From contig DAOUGD010000281.1 in the NCBI GenBank assembly GCA_034429475.1, positions 1 through 14,977 on the forward strand: a stretch of 14,977 nt of DNA. Reading direction: 5' to 3'. Below, piece by piece: positions 1 through 7,871 of this stretch. Made by a program: the position numbers and the translations under genes. Below the pieces are notes generated by a model. That model did no database searches, was not told the origin of the DNA, and was given only the letters and a program-made list of their open reading frames with translations. The DNA comes from JAKQHY01 sp034429475. Its GTDB lineage: Bacteria > Chloroflexota > Anaerolineae > B4-G1 > SLSP01. How positions within the stretch are numbered: the first letter of the stretch is position 1; every line of letters begins with the position of its first letter.

Positions 1-278
1 GGCGGTAGCCACTGGTAGTGCGAGCGACACCGGCGCCCCGGCCACGGCAGAATGTCCGGCAACGGCGCCAACGCTAAGGGTAACTGCGGCCGCAGCGTTT
101 CCCACTGAAAGCTCTCGATGAAGTGGGGCACGTACAAGCGCCACTCCGCCGCCGCCAGCCCGCGCAAGGTCTCCCGCTCCCGCAGCGTCAACTGCCCCAG
201 CGCCGCAAACGGACTCGCGGCAATGTCCCACGGCACATACGGCGCGCTGGCCGGAATCCATACCGTACCCGCGCTCAT
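1..278 (-). CDS. Unrecognised protein, 3' end outside the window
   Basis: An open frame of about 92 codons starts at the ATG at 278-276 and runs off the left edge without a stop. It begins MSAGTVWIPASAPYVPWD and contains LPLALAPLPDILPW further on. I do not recognise the family and see no catalytic motif, signal peptide or membrane segment in the visible part. Its start overlaps the stop of the sigma-like gene (ATGA at 275-278), which suggests translational coupling and a shared role. The very high GC content matches the sigma-like gene and differs from the plus-strand operon to the right, so the pair may have arrived together, perhaps on a mobile element. That is inference. The frame is convincing because it is fully open, coupled, and shows ordinary protein-like composition. 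Confidence 0.6.
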   Translation of the reverse strand, partial: MSAGTVWIPASAPYVPWDIAASPFAALGQLTLRERETLRGLAAAEWRLYVPHFIESFQWETLRPQLPLALAPLPDILPWPGRRCRSHYQWLP

Positions 279-890
279 CGCCGCCGCCGCTGCCACGCGC
301 GAGTGTGGCGCAACGCTTGCAGATACGCCTCCCGACTATCGCGTTCACCCGCCTGGTACAGCGCCGCGCTCAATCCCGGCTGCCGCAGTTGCACCAGCGC
401 CTCCGCCTGGAGCTGCCGAATCCGTTCCCGACTCAGTCCCCACGCCGGCCCCACCGCCGCCAGCGTCCCGGACGCGTGCCCATCCAGCCCGTACCGCCGC
501 GTCACCACCGCCCGCAGCCGGCCCGCACTTCCCGGGGCAAGCGGGCCGTTTCCCCCGGCGCGGCTCCCGGAAAACCCGGCCGGGTCTCCGCTTCCGCCGC
601 CCGCGCCTGCCGCACCGCCGCCCACAGCGCCCGTTCCACCGCCCGTCCGCCGTAGGTACTGAACTGCACCCCGCGTTGCGGCTCAAAGTGCAGTACCGCT
701 TGCCACAACGCCAGACGCCCTTCTGGCACCAACTCGGCGTAGGCCACCCCCGATGCTCCACCCGCCGCAGCACCGTGTGAATCAGGCCACTGTGCCCCCG
801 CACCAGCGCATCCTGGCACGCTCGACACCCGCGTTGCGCACACTCACAGTCCCCGCTGGGCGTTTCCCCATTTTCACATAGACTATTCAT
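275..890 (-). pseudogene. Sigma-70-like factor with two apparent frameshifts
   Basis: The start is the ATG at 890-888, behind AGGAGGT. Reading begins MNSLCENGETPSGDCECAQR, then QDALVRGHSGLIHTVLRRVE. It continues in a second frame with AELVPEGRLALWQAVLHFEP and RGVQFSTYGGRAVERALW, a recognisable sigma region 2. It ends in a third frame with VVTRRYGLDG and WGLSRERIRQLQAEALVQLR, a region 4 helix-turn-helix. Adding one base near 747-751 (a five-C run on the plus strand) and one near 511-528 restores a single frame of about 205 codons ending at TGA 277-275. Both defects are apparent single-base losses. The gene may be a recent pseudogene, a product of sequencing error in GC-rich DNA, or, less likely, subject to programmed -1 frameshifting. 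The otherwise intact motifs argue against old decay. A small factor of this kind next to an unknown coupled ORF would fit a mobile or accessory module. Confidence 0.7.
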
Positions 891-904
891 ACGCCACCTC
901 CTGT

Positions 905-936
905 GGTAAGTGAGTTCTGACATCCCTCACTTTACC
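905..936. repeat. Inverted repeat in the leader of the sigma-like gene
   Basis: GGTAAGTGAG at 905-914 is mirrored by CTCACTTTACC at 926-936. The arms pair over ten bases with one bulged base and an 11-base loop. It lies directly upstream of the ribosome binding site of the minus-strand sigma-like gene, so it could be an operator or an mRNA hairpin. It could also be an end of a mobile element. Confidence 0.4.
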
Positions 937-1075
937 GGATGTGGCGTTTTGGGGGTTGCGCTCGCGCTAAGGCCTGGGGTGAGTTTTTCCTCCCTGACTT
1001 CCTGCGGATACCCAGGCGTGTCTCATGAAATGAACAGATTACCTCTGTTGCCTTTCGATTTTGTGGACGACGCGC

Positions 1076-1104
1076 TTGACGCTCTGGAATAACCTTACTA
1101 CAAT
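1076..1104 (+). promoter_or_regulatory. Predicted sigma-70-type promoter of the signalling operon
   Basis: TTGACG at 1076-1081 and TACAAT at 1099-1104 are separated by 17 bases, the optimal spacing. Transcription would start near 1111, about 34 bases before the ATG at 1145. A GAGGTGA ribosome binding site lies at 1134-1140. The rest of the 891-1144 gap holds the inverted repeat at 905-936 and no other gene that I can support. Confidence 0.6.
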
Positions 1105-1144
1105 ACAAGCGTAACACATATGACGAACAAGCCGAGGTGATAGG

Positions 1145-2464
1145 ATGTCGTTTTGGTTTTGGGTGAACATTGGTGCGTGGGGCATAGTCACCATCATCGC
1201 CCTGGCTCTGGTGTTGGTGGTTTTGAGCGCCGGTGTTCGCCGCATCTCTAATTTTTATTTTGTGATCTTCAATCTGATGCAGGCGTTCAGCGCGGTTTGC
1301 GCCGCTTTGGACGCCCTCGTTTTGTGGCTGGAACGCGGAAATCCTACCGTGCTGTTGGAACTTAACACGTTGGGTGCCTGTTTCGCCTGTATCTTTTTAA
1401 TGATGTTTGCCGTTCGTTATTTCAAGTTTGCCCCCCGCACTTTGCTTGTGATACGGATAGTCGGCGCAATTAACCTGGGGGTTTGTCTTCTCCTCGTGCC
1501 GTCGCTGTTTCAACATCGTATCGTTCACAGTCCGAGTCTGCCTCCTGGCGGCGTGCCCATCAACCAGTTTACCCCCCTCGGATTTGGCGCTGCCATTATC
1601 CCGCTCGTCTGTCTAGCCTGCGCGGGGATGCTGTTTTGGCGCAGGCAAGAGGAACGCGGGAGTCGCGCCTTGATGGTCAGCGTTCTGGTGTTGGCGCTCG
1701 GGATGTTCCTGGGGGGAGTGTCCAATTGGTCGTTTCCGGTTTTCTCCACCTTGACGGCTTGTGGAATGGCGATGTTAGGGTACACGGTGATGAATCACCA
1801 ACTGTTCAATCCCCTGCAAAGCCTGACCGCCGAGCTGGAACAGCGCGTCGCCGAACGCACCGCGGCCCTCGAAAAAGCCTACGCCGATCTGGCGCTACAG
1901 AGTGTGCAAAGTGACGCCGCCCGCGCGGAAGCCGAGCAGGCCCGGCAAGCCGCCGAAACCGCCAACCAGGCGCTCCAGGCGCAAATCTGGCTAGCTACGG
2001 GACAGACGCAGTTGAGTGAACAGTTGCGTCTGTCTCAGGACATTCCTACTCTGGCGTACAACGTCACCCATCAACTGTGTGACTACCTCCATGCGCCGGT
2101 CGGTGCGCTGTACCTGCTCCAGGATGGGGTGTTGGCGTTGGCCGGCGCATACGCCTATCAACCCCCGACCGCTGAGTTCCAGCAATTCGCTCTGGGGGAG
2201 GGCTTGATCGGACAGGCCGCGCAGAATCAACAGGTGATGACCTTACATGATCTGCCCGATCACTATATGACCGTACTTTCTGGAATGGGCCAGATGCGAC
2301 CTCGCTATCTGGTCATAGCGCCATTTCTCTACAATCGGCAGGTCATCGGCGTCATCGAATTGGGAATGCTGCACGAGTTTCCCCCGGCGCATCTGGAATT
2401 CCTCAAGCTGACCAGCGAGGCGATTGCCATGACGTTCTATACGGCGCAAGCCCACAAATCATAG
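1145..2464 (+). CDS. 7TM-GAF sensor protein without a kinase domain
   Basis: This 439-residue protein has about seven hydrophobic segments in residues 9-215, resembling the 7TM sensor region found at the N-terminus of some histidine kinases. A coiled coil follows at roughly 219-295 (with AELEQRVAERTAALEKA), then a GAF domain at about 298-436. No HisKA, HATPase, receiver or output domain follows: the protein ends right after the GAF domain with a normal stop. It should sense a signal at the membrane and/or bind a small ligand in the GAF pocket. Lacking an enzyme, it probably acts by contact with a partner. Its coiled-coil and GAF region is clearly homologous to that of the next gene (shared QIWLA/IxGQ, LPTLA/IPTLA, PVGALY, GEGLxGQAA and VIGVIEL-type motifs). 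The gap to that gene is 11 bases, so the two are surely co-transcribed and may form hetero-oligomers. The start is supported by GAGGTGA upstream. Confidence 0.85.
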   Translation: MSFWFWVNIGAWGIVTIIALALVLVVLSAGVRRISNFYFVIFNLMQAFSAVCAALDALVLWLERGNPTVLLELNTLGACFACIFLMMFAVRYFKFAPRTLLVIRIVGAINLGVCLLLVPSLFQHRIVHSPSLPPGGVPINQFTPLGFGAAIIPLVCLACAGMLFWRRQEERGSRALMVSVLVLALGMFLGGVSNWSFPVFSTLTACGMAMLGYTVMNHQLFNPLQSLTAELEQRVAERTAALEKAYADLALQSVQSDAARAEAEQARQAAETANQALQAQIWLATGQTQLSEQLRLSQDIPTLAYNVTHQLCDYLHAPVGALYLLQDGVLALAGAYAYQPPTAEFQQFALGEGLIGQAAQNQQVMTLHDLPDHYMTVLSGMGQMRPRYLVIAPFLYNRQVIGVIELGMLHEFPPAHLEFLKLTSEAIAMTFYTAQAHKS

Positions 2465-2475
2465 GGTGAAATGCT

Positions 2476-5400
2476 ATGCTCAAAGCCTTGAAAGTACTCT
2501 TTGCCGCCCCGGTCTTCGATGACGAAGAAAAAAGCTCCATCGCCTGGTTGATTAACATCATCCTCTGGACGACGATTCTGGTGTTGATGGCGGCGTTGTT
2601 AATTGACTGGCGCGAATTCACAAAAAACATTCTGATCAATCACGCCATTGTCCTGGGCGCCATTGCGTGGCACATAGGATTGCTGATCGTCCTACGCCGA
2701 GGGCATGTCCACCCATTGCAGAAGTTGCTTCCCATCGAAAGCTGGGTGTTGTGTTTTTTCTTCATCTATTTCACCGGCTCAGTACGCTCCGCCATGGCGT
2801 CCTCCTTCATATTGGGCGTCTTGCTCAGCGCCTTGTTCGGCAGTGGCGCCAACATTGTCAGGCATACCCTTTTTGGGATTATCGGCCTGGGGAGCCTGGC
2901 TTTCCTGGAGTATTTCGGTTATCTCCCTACTCCGCCCGTGAATCCTCCCAGTTATCAGTCATGGCGGCTCCACGCCATTATTTTGACCATCGCTGGCACC
3001 TTCATGTGGTTGCTTAATTACCGGATGCGTGGCTCTTTGTTGCGCCTGCGGCGCAATGAAAAAGCTTTGCGCGACATCAATTCCGAGCTGGAACAAGCGC
3101 GCAATTCTTTGGAAGAACAGGTCGCCGAGCGCACGCAGCGGGCGGAAATGGCGCGCGCCGCTGCCGAGACCGCCCAGAAAGCGACGGAGACGCAGATATG
3201 GTTGATCGCCGGGCAGGCGCGTCTGGCCGAGCAGATGCGCGGCGAACAAGACCTGCCCACACTGGCGCACAGCGTCATCCGCCAGTTGTGCCAGTATCTC
3301 AATGTGCCGGTGGGGGCGCTCTACGGGGAAGAGGCGGAGAAATTGGTCTTGTGGGGCAGCTACGCTTACATCCACCGCAAACACCTCTCGAATACCTTCC
3401 GCCTGGGTGAGGGGTTGGTGGGACAGGCGGCTTTGGAAAAGCAGCCGATTTTCCTGGATGTGCCGGACGATTACGTGGTCGTGCGCTCCGGCCTGGGGGA
3501 GACGCCGCCACGTCACATCATGGCCCTGCCCTTTCTCTACATGAACCAGGTCGTCGGGGTGATCGAACTGGCTACGCTGTCCGCTTTTACGCCGGAACAA
3601 CTGCAATTCTTGGAAACCGTGGGCGAGAGTATTGCCATTGCCTTTCACACCGCGCAAACACGCGGGCAGGTCAACGTCTTGTTATCGCAGACGCAGGTAC
3701 AGGCGGAGGAATTGCAGATCCAGGGCGAGGAACTGCGCGCGGCCAACGAGGAATTGGAGGCGCAGACAGAAAGCCTCCGACTGTCCGAAAGCCGCCTTCG
3801 CGAGCAACAGGCCGCGTTGGAGGCCGCCAACGCCGAATTGGAAGAAAAGGCCATCGCCCAGCAGGAACAACAGGCGTTGCTGGATCGGCAGAACCAGGAA
3901 CTGCGCGCCGCCCAGACCGCATTAGAACAAAAGGCCGAGGAACTGGCGCGCGCCAGCCGGTACAAGTCGGAATTTCTGGCGAATATGTCCCACGAACTGC
4001 GTACCCCCCTCAACTCGCTGCTCATCCTGGCGCGGTTGCTGGCGAACAATGAGGAAGGCAACCTCACCTCGGAGCAAGTTGAATCGGTCAATGTCATCTA
4101 CAACAGCGGCAGCGATTTGCTCGACCTGATCAACGAGATTTTGGACCTTTCCAAGGTGGAGGCGGGGAAAATGGAGTTACACCTGGCGCCGCTGTCCTTC
4201 AAGGATTTGCTGGAAACCTTGCGCGCGCAGTTCTCCCCCCTGGCCGCTAACAAGGAACTGGCTTTCAACCTCATCCTGGAGGACGGCACGCCTGCGACCA
4301 TTGAGACCGATGGGCAGCGGGTGGAGCAGATTCTCAAAAACCTGATCTCCAACGCTTTGAAATTCACGGAAAAAGGCAGCGTCGAATGTCGCATCCACCA
4401 CCCTGCCCCCGGCGCACCCTTGCCCCAGAGCGGGTTGGACCCGTCGCGCACTGTCGCTCTCAGCGTGACGGACACCGGCATCGGTCTGACGCCGGAGCAG
4501 CAGGTGATCATTTTTGAAGCGTTCCGCCAGGCCGACGGCAGCACCAGCCGCAAGTATGGCGGCACCGGTCTGGGACTTACCATCTCCCGCCTGCTGGCGG
4601 CGCACCTGGGGGGCGAAATCACCGTAGCCAGTGAATACGGCAAGGGCAGCACCTTCACGCTGTATTTGCCGCTGAAAGAACCGGGGAGCGCGTGGGATAA
4701 GCCGCCGGCGCGTCAGGCAGCCGCGGAACAGCCGCGTGGCGGGATAGGGAAGCCGCGCAGTGGCGGGGCTGGGGATAAGCCGACAGGCGAACTAGGAAGG
4801 GGCAAGACTGGCCCGCTCGGCACACGACCGCTCCCGCCGCCCCCCGATCTCCCCATCTCCCCGCCGCCCATCTCTGCGCCCCATCCCGCCCTCCCCATCC
4901 CCGATGACCGCGACGCGATTCAATCCGGCGACCAGGTGCTGCTCATCGTGGAGGATGATGCTAATTTCGCCAAGATCGTGCGTGACTTTGCTCGCCGCCA
5001 GGGCTTCAAATGCGTGGTCGCGCTTGACGGGCAGAGTGGCCTGGATATGGTGAAACGCTATCCCCCTGACGCCATTCTCCTGGATTTGAATCTGCCCGTG
5101 GTGAACGGGTGGGTTGTGCTCGATGCCCTGAAGGAAGACCCCGCCACCCGTCACATTCCGGTTCACATTATGTCGGTGGACGACGCCGACCGGGATGCCT
5201 ACCAACGCGGCGCAATGGGCTTCTTGACCAAACCCGTCAGCCCGGAAGCGTTGGAAGCCTCTTTTCAGCATATGACGCAATTCATCACGCGCGGAACCAA
5301 GTCGCTGTTGGTGGTAGAAGATGAGGCTAACCTCCGCTGGAGTATGCGGAAGCTGCTCGATGGAGATGACGTGTTTATCGTCGAGGCCGGAACCGGGGAG

Positions 5401-6120
5401 GCCGCCCTGGCTGCGTTGCGAACGCAGTCCTTCGATTGTATGATCCTGGACTTGAGCCTGCCCGATATGAGCGGCTTCGACTTGCTGCGCCGGATGAACA
5501 CGGAGGACGACATCCCCCGCTGCCCGGTTATTATTTACACCGGTCAGGCGTTGTCTGAGGAAGAGAATCTGGAGTTGATGAAGTACACTGACACTGAAGC
5601 GCAGCCGCCGCGCGTCATTATCAAGGGAGTGCGCTCGCCGGAGCGGCTGCTGGACGAAACTGCGCTGTTCCTGCACCGCATCGTGGCGGACATGCCGGAG
5701 GACAAGCAGAAGGCCATCCGACGCCTGCACGACAAAAAGGCGCTGCTGGTGGGCAAACACATCCTCATTGTGGATGATGATATGCGCGGCGCCTACGCCC
5801 TCTCCAAGGCCCTGGGCGCGCAGGGATTGGAGATCACCCTGGCCCGCAGCGGCGCGAAGGCCCTGGAAATCCTGCAAGGCGGGGCGCAGATTGACCTGGT
5901 CTTAATGGACATTATGATGCCCGAAATGGACGGCTACGAAACGACGCGCCGCATCCGCGTCCTGCCGCAGTACCGCGACCTGCCCATTCTGGCGTTGACG
6001 GCCAAGGCGATGAAAGGCGACCAGGAAAAAAGCATTGAGGCCGGCGCCAACGACTATCTCACCAAGCCCGTAGATTTGGAAAGACTGCTTTCGACGCTGC
6101 GCGTGTGGCTATACCAGTAA
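2476..6120 (+). CDS. Membrane GAF hybrid histidine kinase with three receivers
   Basis: A 1214-residue hybrid kinase. Order: several membrane segments in about residues 22-190; coiled coil; GAF about 255-395; long coiled coil about 400-495; HisKA with phosphoacceptor His506 in NMSHELRTPLNS; HATPase with N box Asn626 (NLISNALKFT), DTGIGL at 666 and GGTGLGL at 695-701; a low-complexity proline-rich linker about 735-815; receiver 1 (821-932, Asp870, Lys919); receiver 2 (943-1060, Asp992); receiver 3 (1095-1212, Asp1145 in LMDIMMPEMDGYE). It should autophosphorylate and pass phosphate to its own receivers or to a separate HPt. The GAF domain resembles that of the gene before it. AGGGTGAA at 2463-2470 overlaps the previous stop and sets the ATG at 2476. 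Receiver 2 is the most divergent, with its conserved lysine region reading VIIKGVRSPE. The signal sensed is unknown. Confidence 0.93.
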   Translation: MLKALKVLFAAPVFDDEEKSSIAWLINIILWTTILVLMAALLIDWREFTKNILINHAIVLGAIAWHIGLLIVLRRGHVHPLQKLLPIESWVLCFFFIYFTGSVRSAMASSFILGVLLSALFGSGANIVRHTLFGIIGLGSLAFLEYFGYLPTPPVNPPSYQSWRLHAIILTIAGTFMWLLNYRMRGSLLRLRRNEKALRDINSELEQARNSLEEQVAERTQRAEMARAAAETAQKATETQIWLIAGQARLAEQMRGEQDLPTLAHSVIRQLCQYLNVPVGALYGEEAEKLVLWGSYAYIHRKHLSNTFRLGEGLVGQAALEKQPIFLDVPDDYVVVRSGLGETPPRHIMALPFLYMNQVVGVIELATLSAFTPEQLQFLETVGESIAIAFHTAQTRGQVNVLLSQTQVQAEELQIQGEELRAANEELEAQTESLRLSESRLREQQAALEAANAELEEKAIAQQEQQALLDRQNQELRAAQTALEQKAEELARASRYKSEFLANMSHELRTPLNSLLILARLLANNEEGNLTSEQVESVNVIYNSGSDLLDLINEILDLSKVEAGKMELHLAPLSFKDLLETLRAQFSPLAANKELAFNLILEDGTPATIETDGQRVEQILKNLISNALKFTEKGSVECRIHHPAPGAPLPQSGLDPSRTVALSVTDTGIGLTPEQQVIIFEAFRQADGSTSRKYGGTGLGLTISRLLAAHLGGEITVASEYGKGSTFTLYLPLKEPGSAWDKPPARQAAAEQPRGGIGKPRSGGAGDKPTGELGRGKTGPLGTRPLPPPPDLPISPPPISAPHPALPIPDDRDAIQSGDQVLLIVEDDANFAKIVRDFARRQGFKCVVALDGQSGLDMVKRYPPDAILLDLNLPVVNGWVVLDALKEDPATRHIPVHIMSVDDADRDAYQRGAMGFLTKPVSPEALEASFQHMTQFITRGTKSLLVVEDEANLRWSMRKLLDGDDVFIVEAGTGEAALAALRTQSFDCMILDLSLPDMSGFDLLRRMNTEDDIPRCPVIIYTGQALSEEENLELMKYTDTEAQPPRVIIKGVRSPERLLDETALFLHRIVADMPEDKQKAIRRLHDKKALLVGKHILIVDDDMRGAYALSKALGAQGLEITLARSGAKALEILQGGAQIDLVLMDIMMPEMDGYETTRRIRVLPQYRDLPILALTAKAMKGDQEKSIEAGANDYLTKPVDLERLLSTLRVWLYQ
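4681..4915 (+). repeat. Low-complexity, heptad-like repeat inside the hybrid kinase gene
   Basis: Between the ATPase domain and receiver 1 the DNA is first G-rich (4738-4800) and then C/T-rich (about 4828-4910). The second part has a seven-base flavour: CTCCCCA recurs 42 bases apart. This encodes PDLPISP, PPISAPH and PALPIPD, a seven-residue proline pattern. GGCGGGAT at 4738-4745 pairs with ATCCCGCC at 4883-4890. The stretch resembles intergenic repeat DNA captured in frame. Confidence 0.55.
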
Positions 6121-6134
6121 AAAGCGAGGGACCC

Positions 6135-7448
6135 ATGACACCCCCCAAACCCAAAATTCTGATGGTGGACGACAAACCGGCCAACCTGTACGCCTTGGAA
6201 CAAGTTCTGGATGCCCTGGACGTGGAGATCATCTCCACCACATCTGGGATTGAGGCTCTGGGGCTGGCGGTGGAACATGAGTTCTGCCTGGCGATTGTGG
6301 ACGTGCAGATGCCCACGATGGATGGGTACGAGTTGGCGGAACTGCTGCGCGGTAACGCCAGCACCGCGACGCTGCCCATCATCTTTGTCAGCGCCATCTA
6401 CTCCGACGAATACCATCATCGCAAGGGGTACGACGCCGGCGCGGTAGACTTTCTATCCAAGCCTTTCGTGCCGGAAATCCTGTTGAGCAAGGTCAAAATT
6501 TTCCTGGCCCTCTATGATCAGCGCCGGCAGCTACAAGAGCTGGTGCAGCAGTTGAACACCGCCAATGCCGAAATCACGCGCTTCAACCAGGAATTGGAGA
6601 GCCGAGTCCAGGAACGCACCGCCGAACTGGAAAAGGCCTACCAGCACCTGGAACTCCTCGACCGCAACAAATCCGACTTCATCCAGGTCATCTCCCACGA
6701 ATTGCGCACCCCGTTGACGTTGATTCAGGGCTACAGCCAGATGTTGTTGCGCGAGGCGGAAAAGCAGGGGGACAGGGCGCGCCAGCAACGCGCCGAGGGC
6801 ATCGTCAGCGGGGCGCAGCGTCTTCATGAGGTGGTGGACGGCATGTTGGAAATCGTCAAAATTGACAACCGCGCGCTGCAACTGCGCCTCACCCCCGTCT
6901 CTCTGCCGCTCCTGTTAGAGTCCATTGTGAGCAACCTGGCCAAATCGCTACAGGAACGCCAGCTTACCCTGACGGTTGATCCCATGCCCACCCTGCCGTC
7001 TATCGAAGCCGACACTGAGGCGATAGCCAAAATGTTCAATCATTTGTTGTTCAACGCCATCAAATATACCCCTGATGGGGGAAATATTCATGTGTCGGGA
7101 CAGCGTTTGGATTTACCCCAGGAGGCGGGGGAATTTGTCGAACTCGTGATTACCGATACCGGCATCGGTATTGACCGGGAAGTGCAGGAGTTGATCTTCA
7201 CCAAGTTCTACCACGTGGGGGAAGTGGCATTTCACTCATCGGGGAAAACCAAATTCAAAGGGGGCGGGCCTGGGTTGGGGCTGGCTATCGTCAAAGGCAT
7301 TGTTGAGGCGCATGGCGGCCGCATCTGGGTCAACAGCCCCGGCTATGACGAAGCTGCCTGCCCCGGCAGCGCCTTTCACGTCATACTGCCGGTTATCCAT
7401 ACCGAATTTTCGACCGAAATTCTTCAGTCCTTCAAGCCCACCCCCTGA
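6135..7448 (+). CDS. Receiver-histidine kinase (REC-HisKA-HATPase), soluble
   Basis: This 437-residue protein has an N-terminal receiver (about 6-125, KILMVDDKPANLYALE, phosphoacceptor Asp56 in IVDVQMPTMDGYE, SKPF lysine). A coiled coil follows (about 130-180), then a HisKA domain with His188 in VISHELRTPLT and a HATPase domain with Asn307 (LLFNAIKYTP), DTGIGI at 341 and a G2 box GGGPGLGLAIVKG. It has no membrane segment. This inverted layout lets a kinase be controlled by phosphorylation of its own receiver, so it may take phosphate from the preceding hybrid kinase or from another source. A GTG at 6105 in the same frame overlaps the previous gene. The ATG at 6135 is preferred because GAGGG lies at 6126-6130, the spacing to the previous stop is then 14 bases, and the receiver core starts immediately after. 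No output domain is present. It ends 11 bases from the convergent hypA. Confidence 0.9.
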   Translation: MTPPKPKILMVDDKPANLYALEQVLDALDVEIISTTSGIEALGLAVEHEFCLAIVDVQMPTMDGYELAELLRGNASTATLPIIFVSAIYSDEYHHRKGYDAGAVDFLSKPFVPEILLSKVKIFLALYDQRRQLQELVQQLNTANAEITRFNQELESRVQERTAELEKAYQHLELLDRNKSDFIQVISHELRTPLTLIQGYSQMLLREAEKQGDRARQQRAEGIVSGAQRLHEVVDGMLEIVKIDNRALQLRLTPVSLPLLLESIVSNLAKSLQERQLTLTVDPMPTLPSIEADTEAIAKMFNHLLFNAIKYTPDGGNIHVSGQRLDLPQEAGEFVELVITDTGIGIDREVQELIFTKFYHVGEVAFHSSGKTKFKGGGPGLGLAIVKGIVEAHGGRIWVNSPGYDEAACPGSAFHVILPVIHTEFSTEILQSFKPTP

Positions 7449-7459
7449 GCGACGCCCGG

Positions 7460-7792
7460 TCACACCACCGCAATGCTTTCCACATAAAACTCTTTCCCCG
7501 CGATCACCTCGCCGCCCATTGCGCCGCACGTCGGGCAATTCCAGCGATGACCTTCCGGCGCAAATTCGCCGCCGCATTGGCGGCAGCGAAAGCGCGTCGG
7601 GATGCGGCGAAAGTGCAGCCGCGCGCCCGCCGCCGCCGTGTCGGGCGACAGCAGATCGAAGTAAAACTGGATGGAATCGTCTATAAAACTGGTCAACTCT
7701 CCGATAACCAGATAGATGTCGGTCACGCGCGCTTCGCCGGCGTGCTCCTTCACGATGCGGAGGATTTCCTCCGTGACGGTCAGTTCGTGCAT
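7460..7792 (-). CDS. hypA: Hydrogenase/urease nickel chaperone HypA
   Basis: This 110-residue protein has the usual HypA length. It opens with MHELTVTEEI, giving the His2/Glu3 nickel-binding start, and carries a zinc site made of two CxxC pairs (CRQC and CPTC) in the C-terminal half. HypA delivers nickel to [NiFe]-hydrogenase maturation with HypB, and in some bacteria to urease. No hydrogenase, hypB or urease gene is visible nearby, so its target lies elsewhere or is unknown. It follows the DUF99 gene on the same strand, 79 bases downstream, with a strong hairpin in the gap. The ribosome binding site is weak (AAGGA about ten bases upstream), but the start is fixed by the required His2. Confidence 0.93.
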   Translation of the reverse strand: MHELTVTEEILRIVKEHAGEARVTDIYLVIGELTSFIDDSIQFYFDLLSPDTAAAGARLHFRRIPTRFRCRQCGGEFAPEGHRWNCPTCGAMGGEVIAGKEFYVESIAVV

Positions 7793-7812
7793 TCGATGGT
7801 ATTCCTTAAAAT

Positions 7813-7870
7813 CTCAACAGATGGAACGGATTCAACGGAAAAATCCGTTCCATCCGTTCCATCCGTTGAG
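7813..7870. repeat. Near-perfect 27-bp hairpin built of 9-nt units
   Basis: The left arm (7813-7839) and right arm (7844-7870) pair at 24 of 27 positions around an AAAA loop. The right arm is three tandem nine-base units of the type ATCCGTTCC. It starts directly after the DUF99 stop (7872-7874) and precedes hypA. It could be a transcription attenuator or RNA processing site, or simply an intergenic repeat element. A relative lies at 10377-10436. Confidence 0.75.
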
Positions 7871-7871
7871 G

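Noticed and set aside
118..780. Long plus-strand frames rich in proline, alanine and arginine opposite the sigma-like gene
   Set aside because: They are antisense to clear sigma-70 motifs. The composition is what high-GC DNA gives in shadow frames, with no recognisable domain.
4792..5877. 361-codon minus-strand frame opposite the receivers of the hybrid kinase
   Set aside because: Three receiver domains with catalytic aspartates are unmistakable on the plus strand. The antisense frame is rich in His and Gln and matches nothing known.
6105..6134. Upstream GTG start for the REC-HK gene
   Set aside because: It would overlap the hybrid kinase gene and has no ribosome binding site, whereas GAGGG precedes the ATG at 6135.
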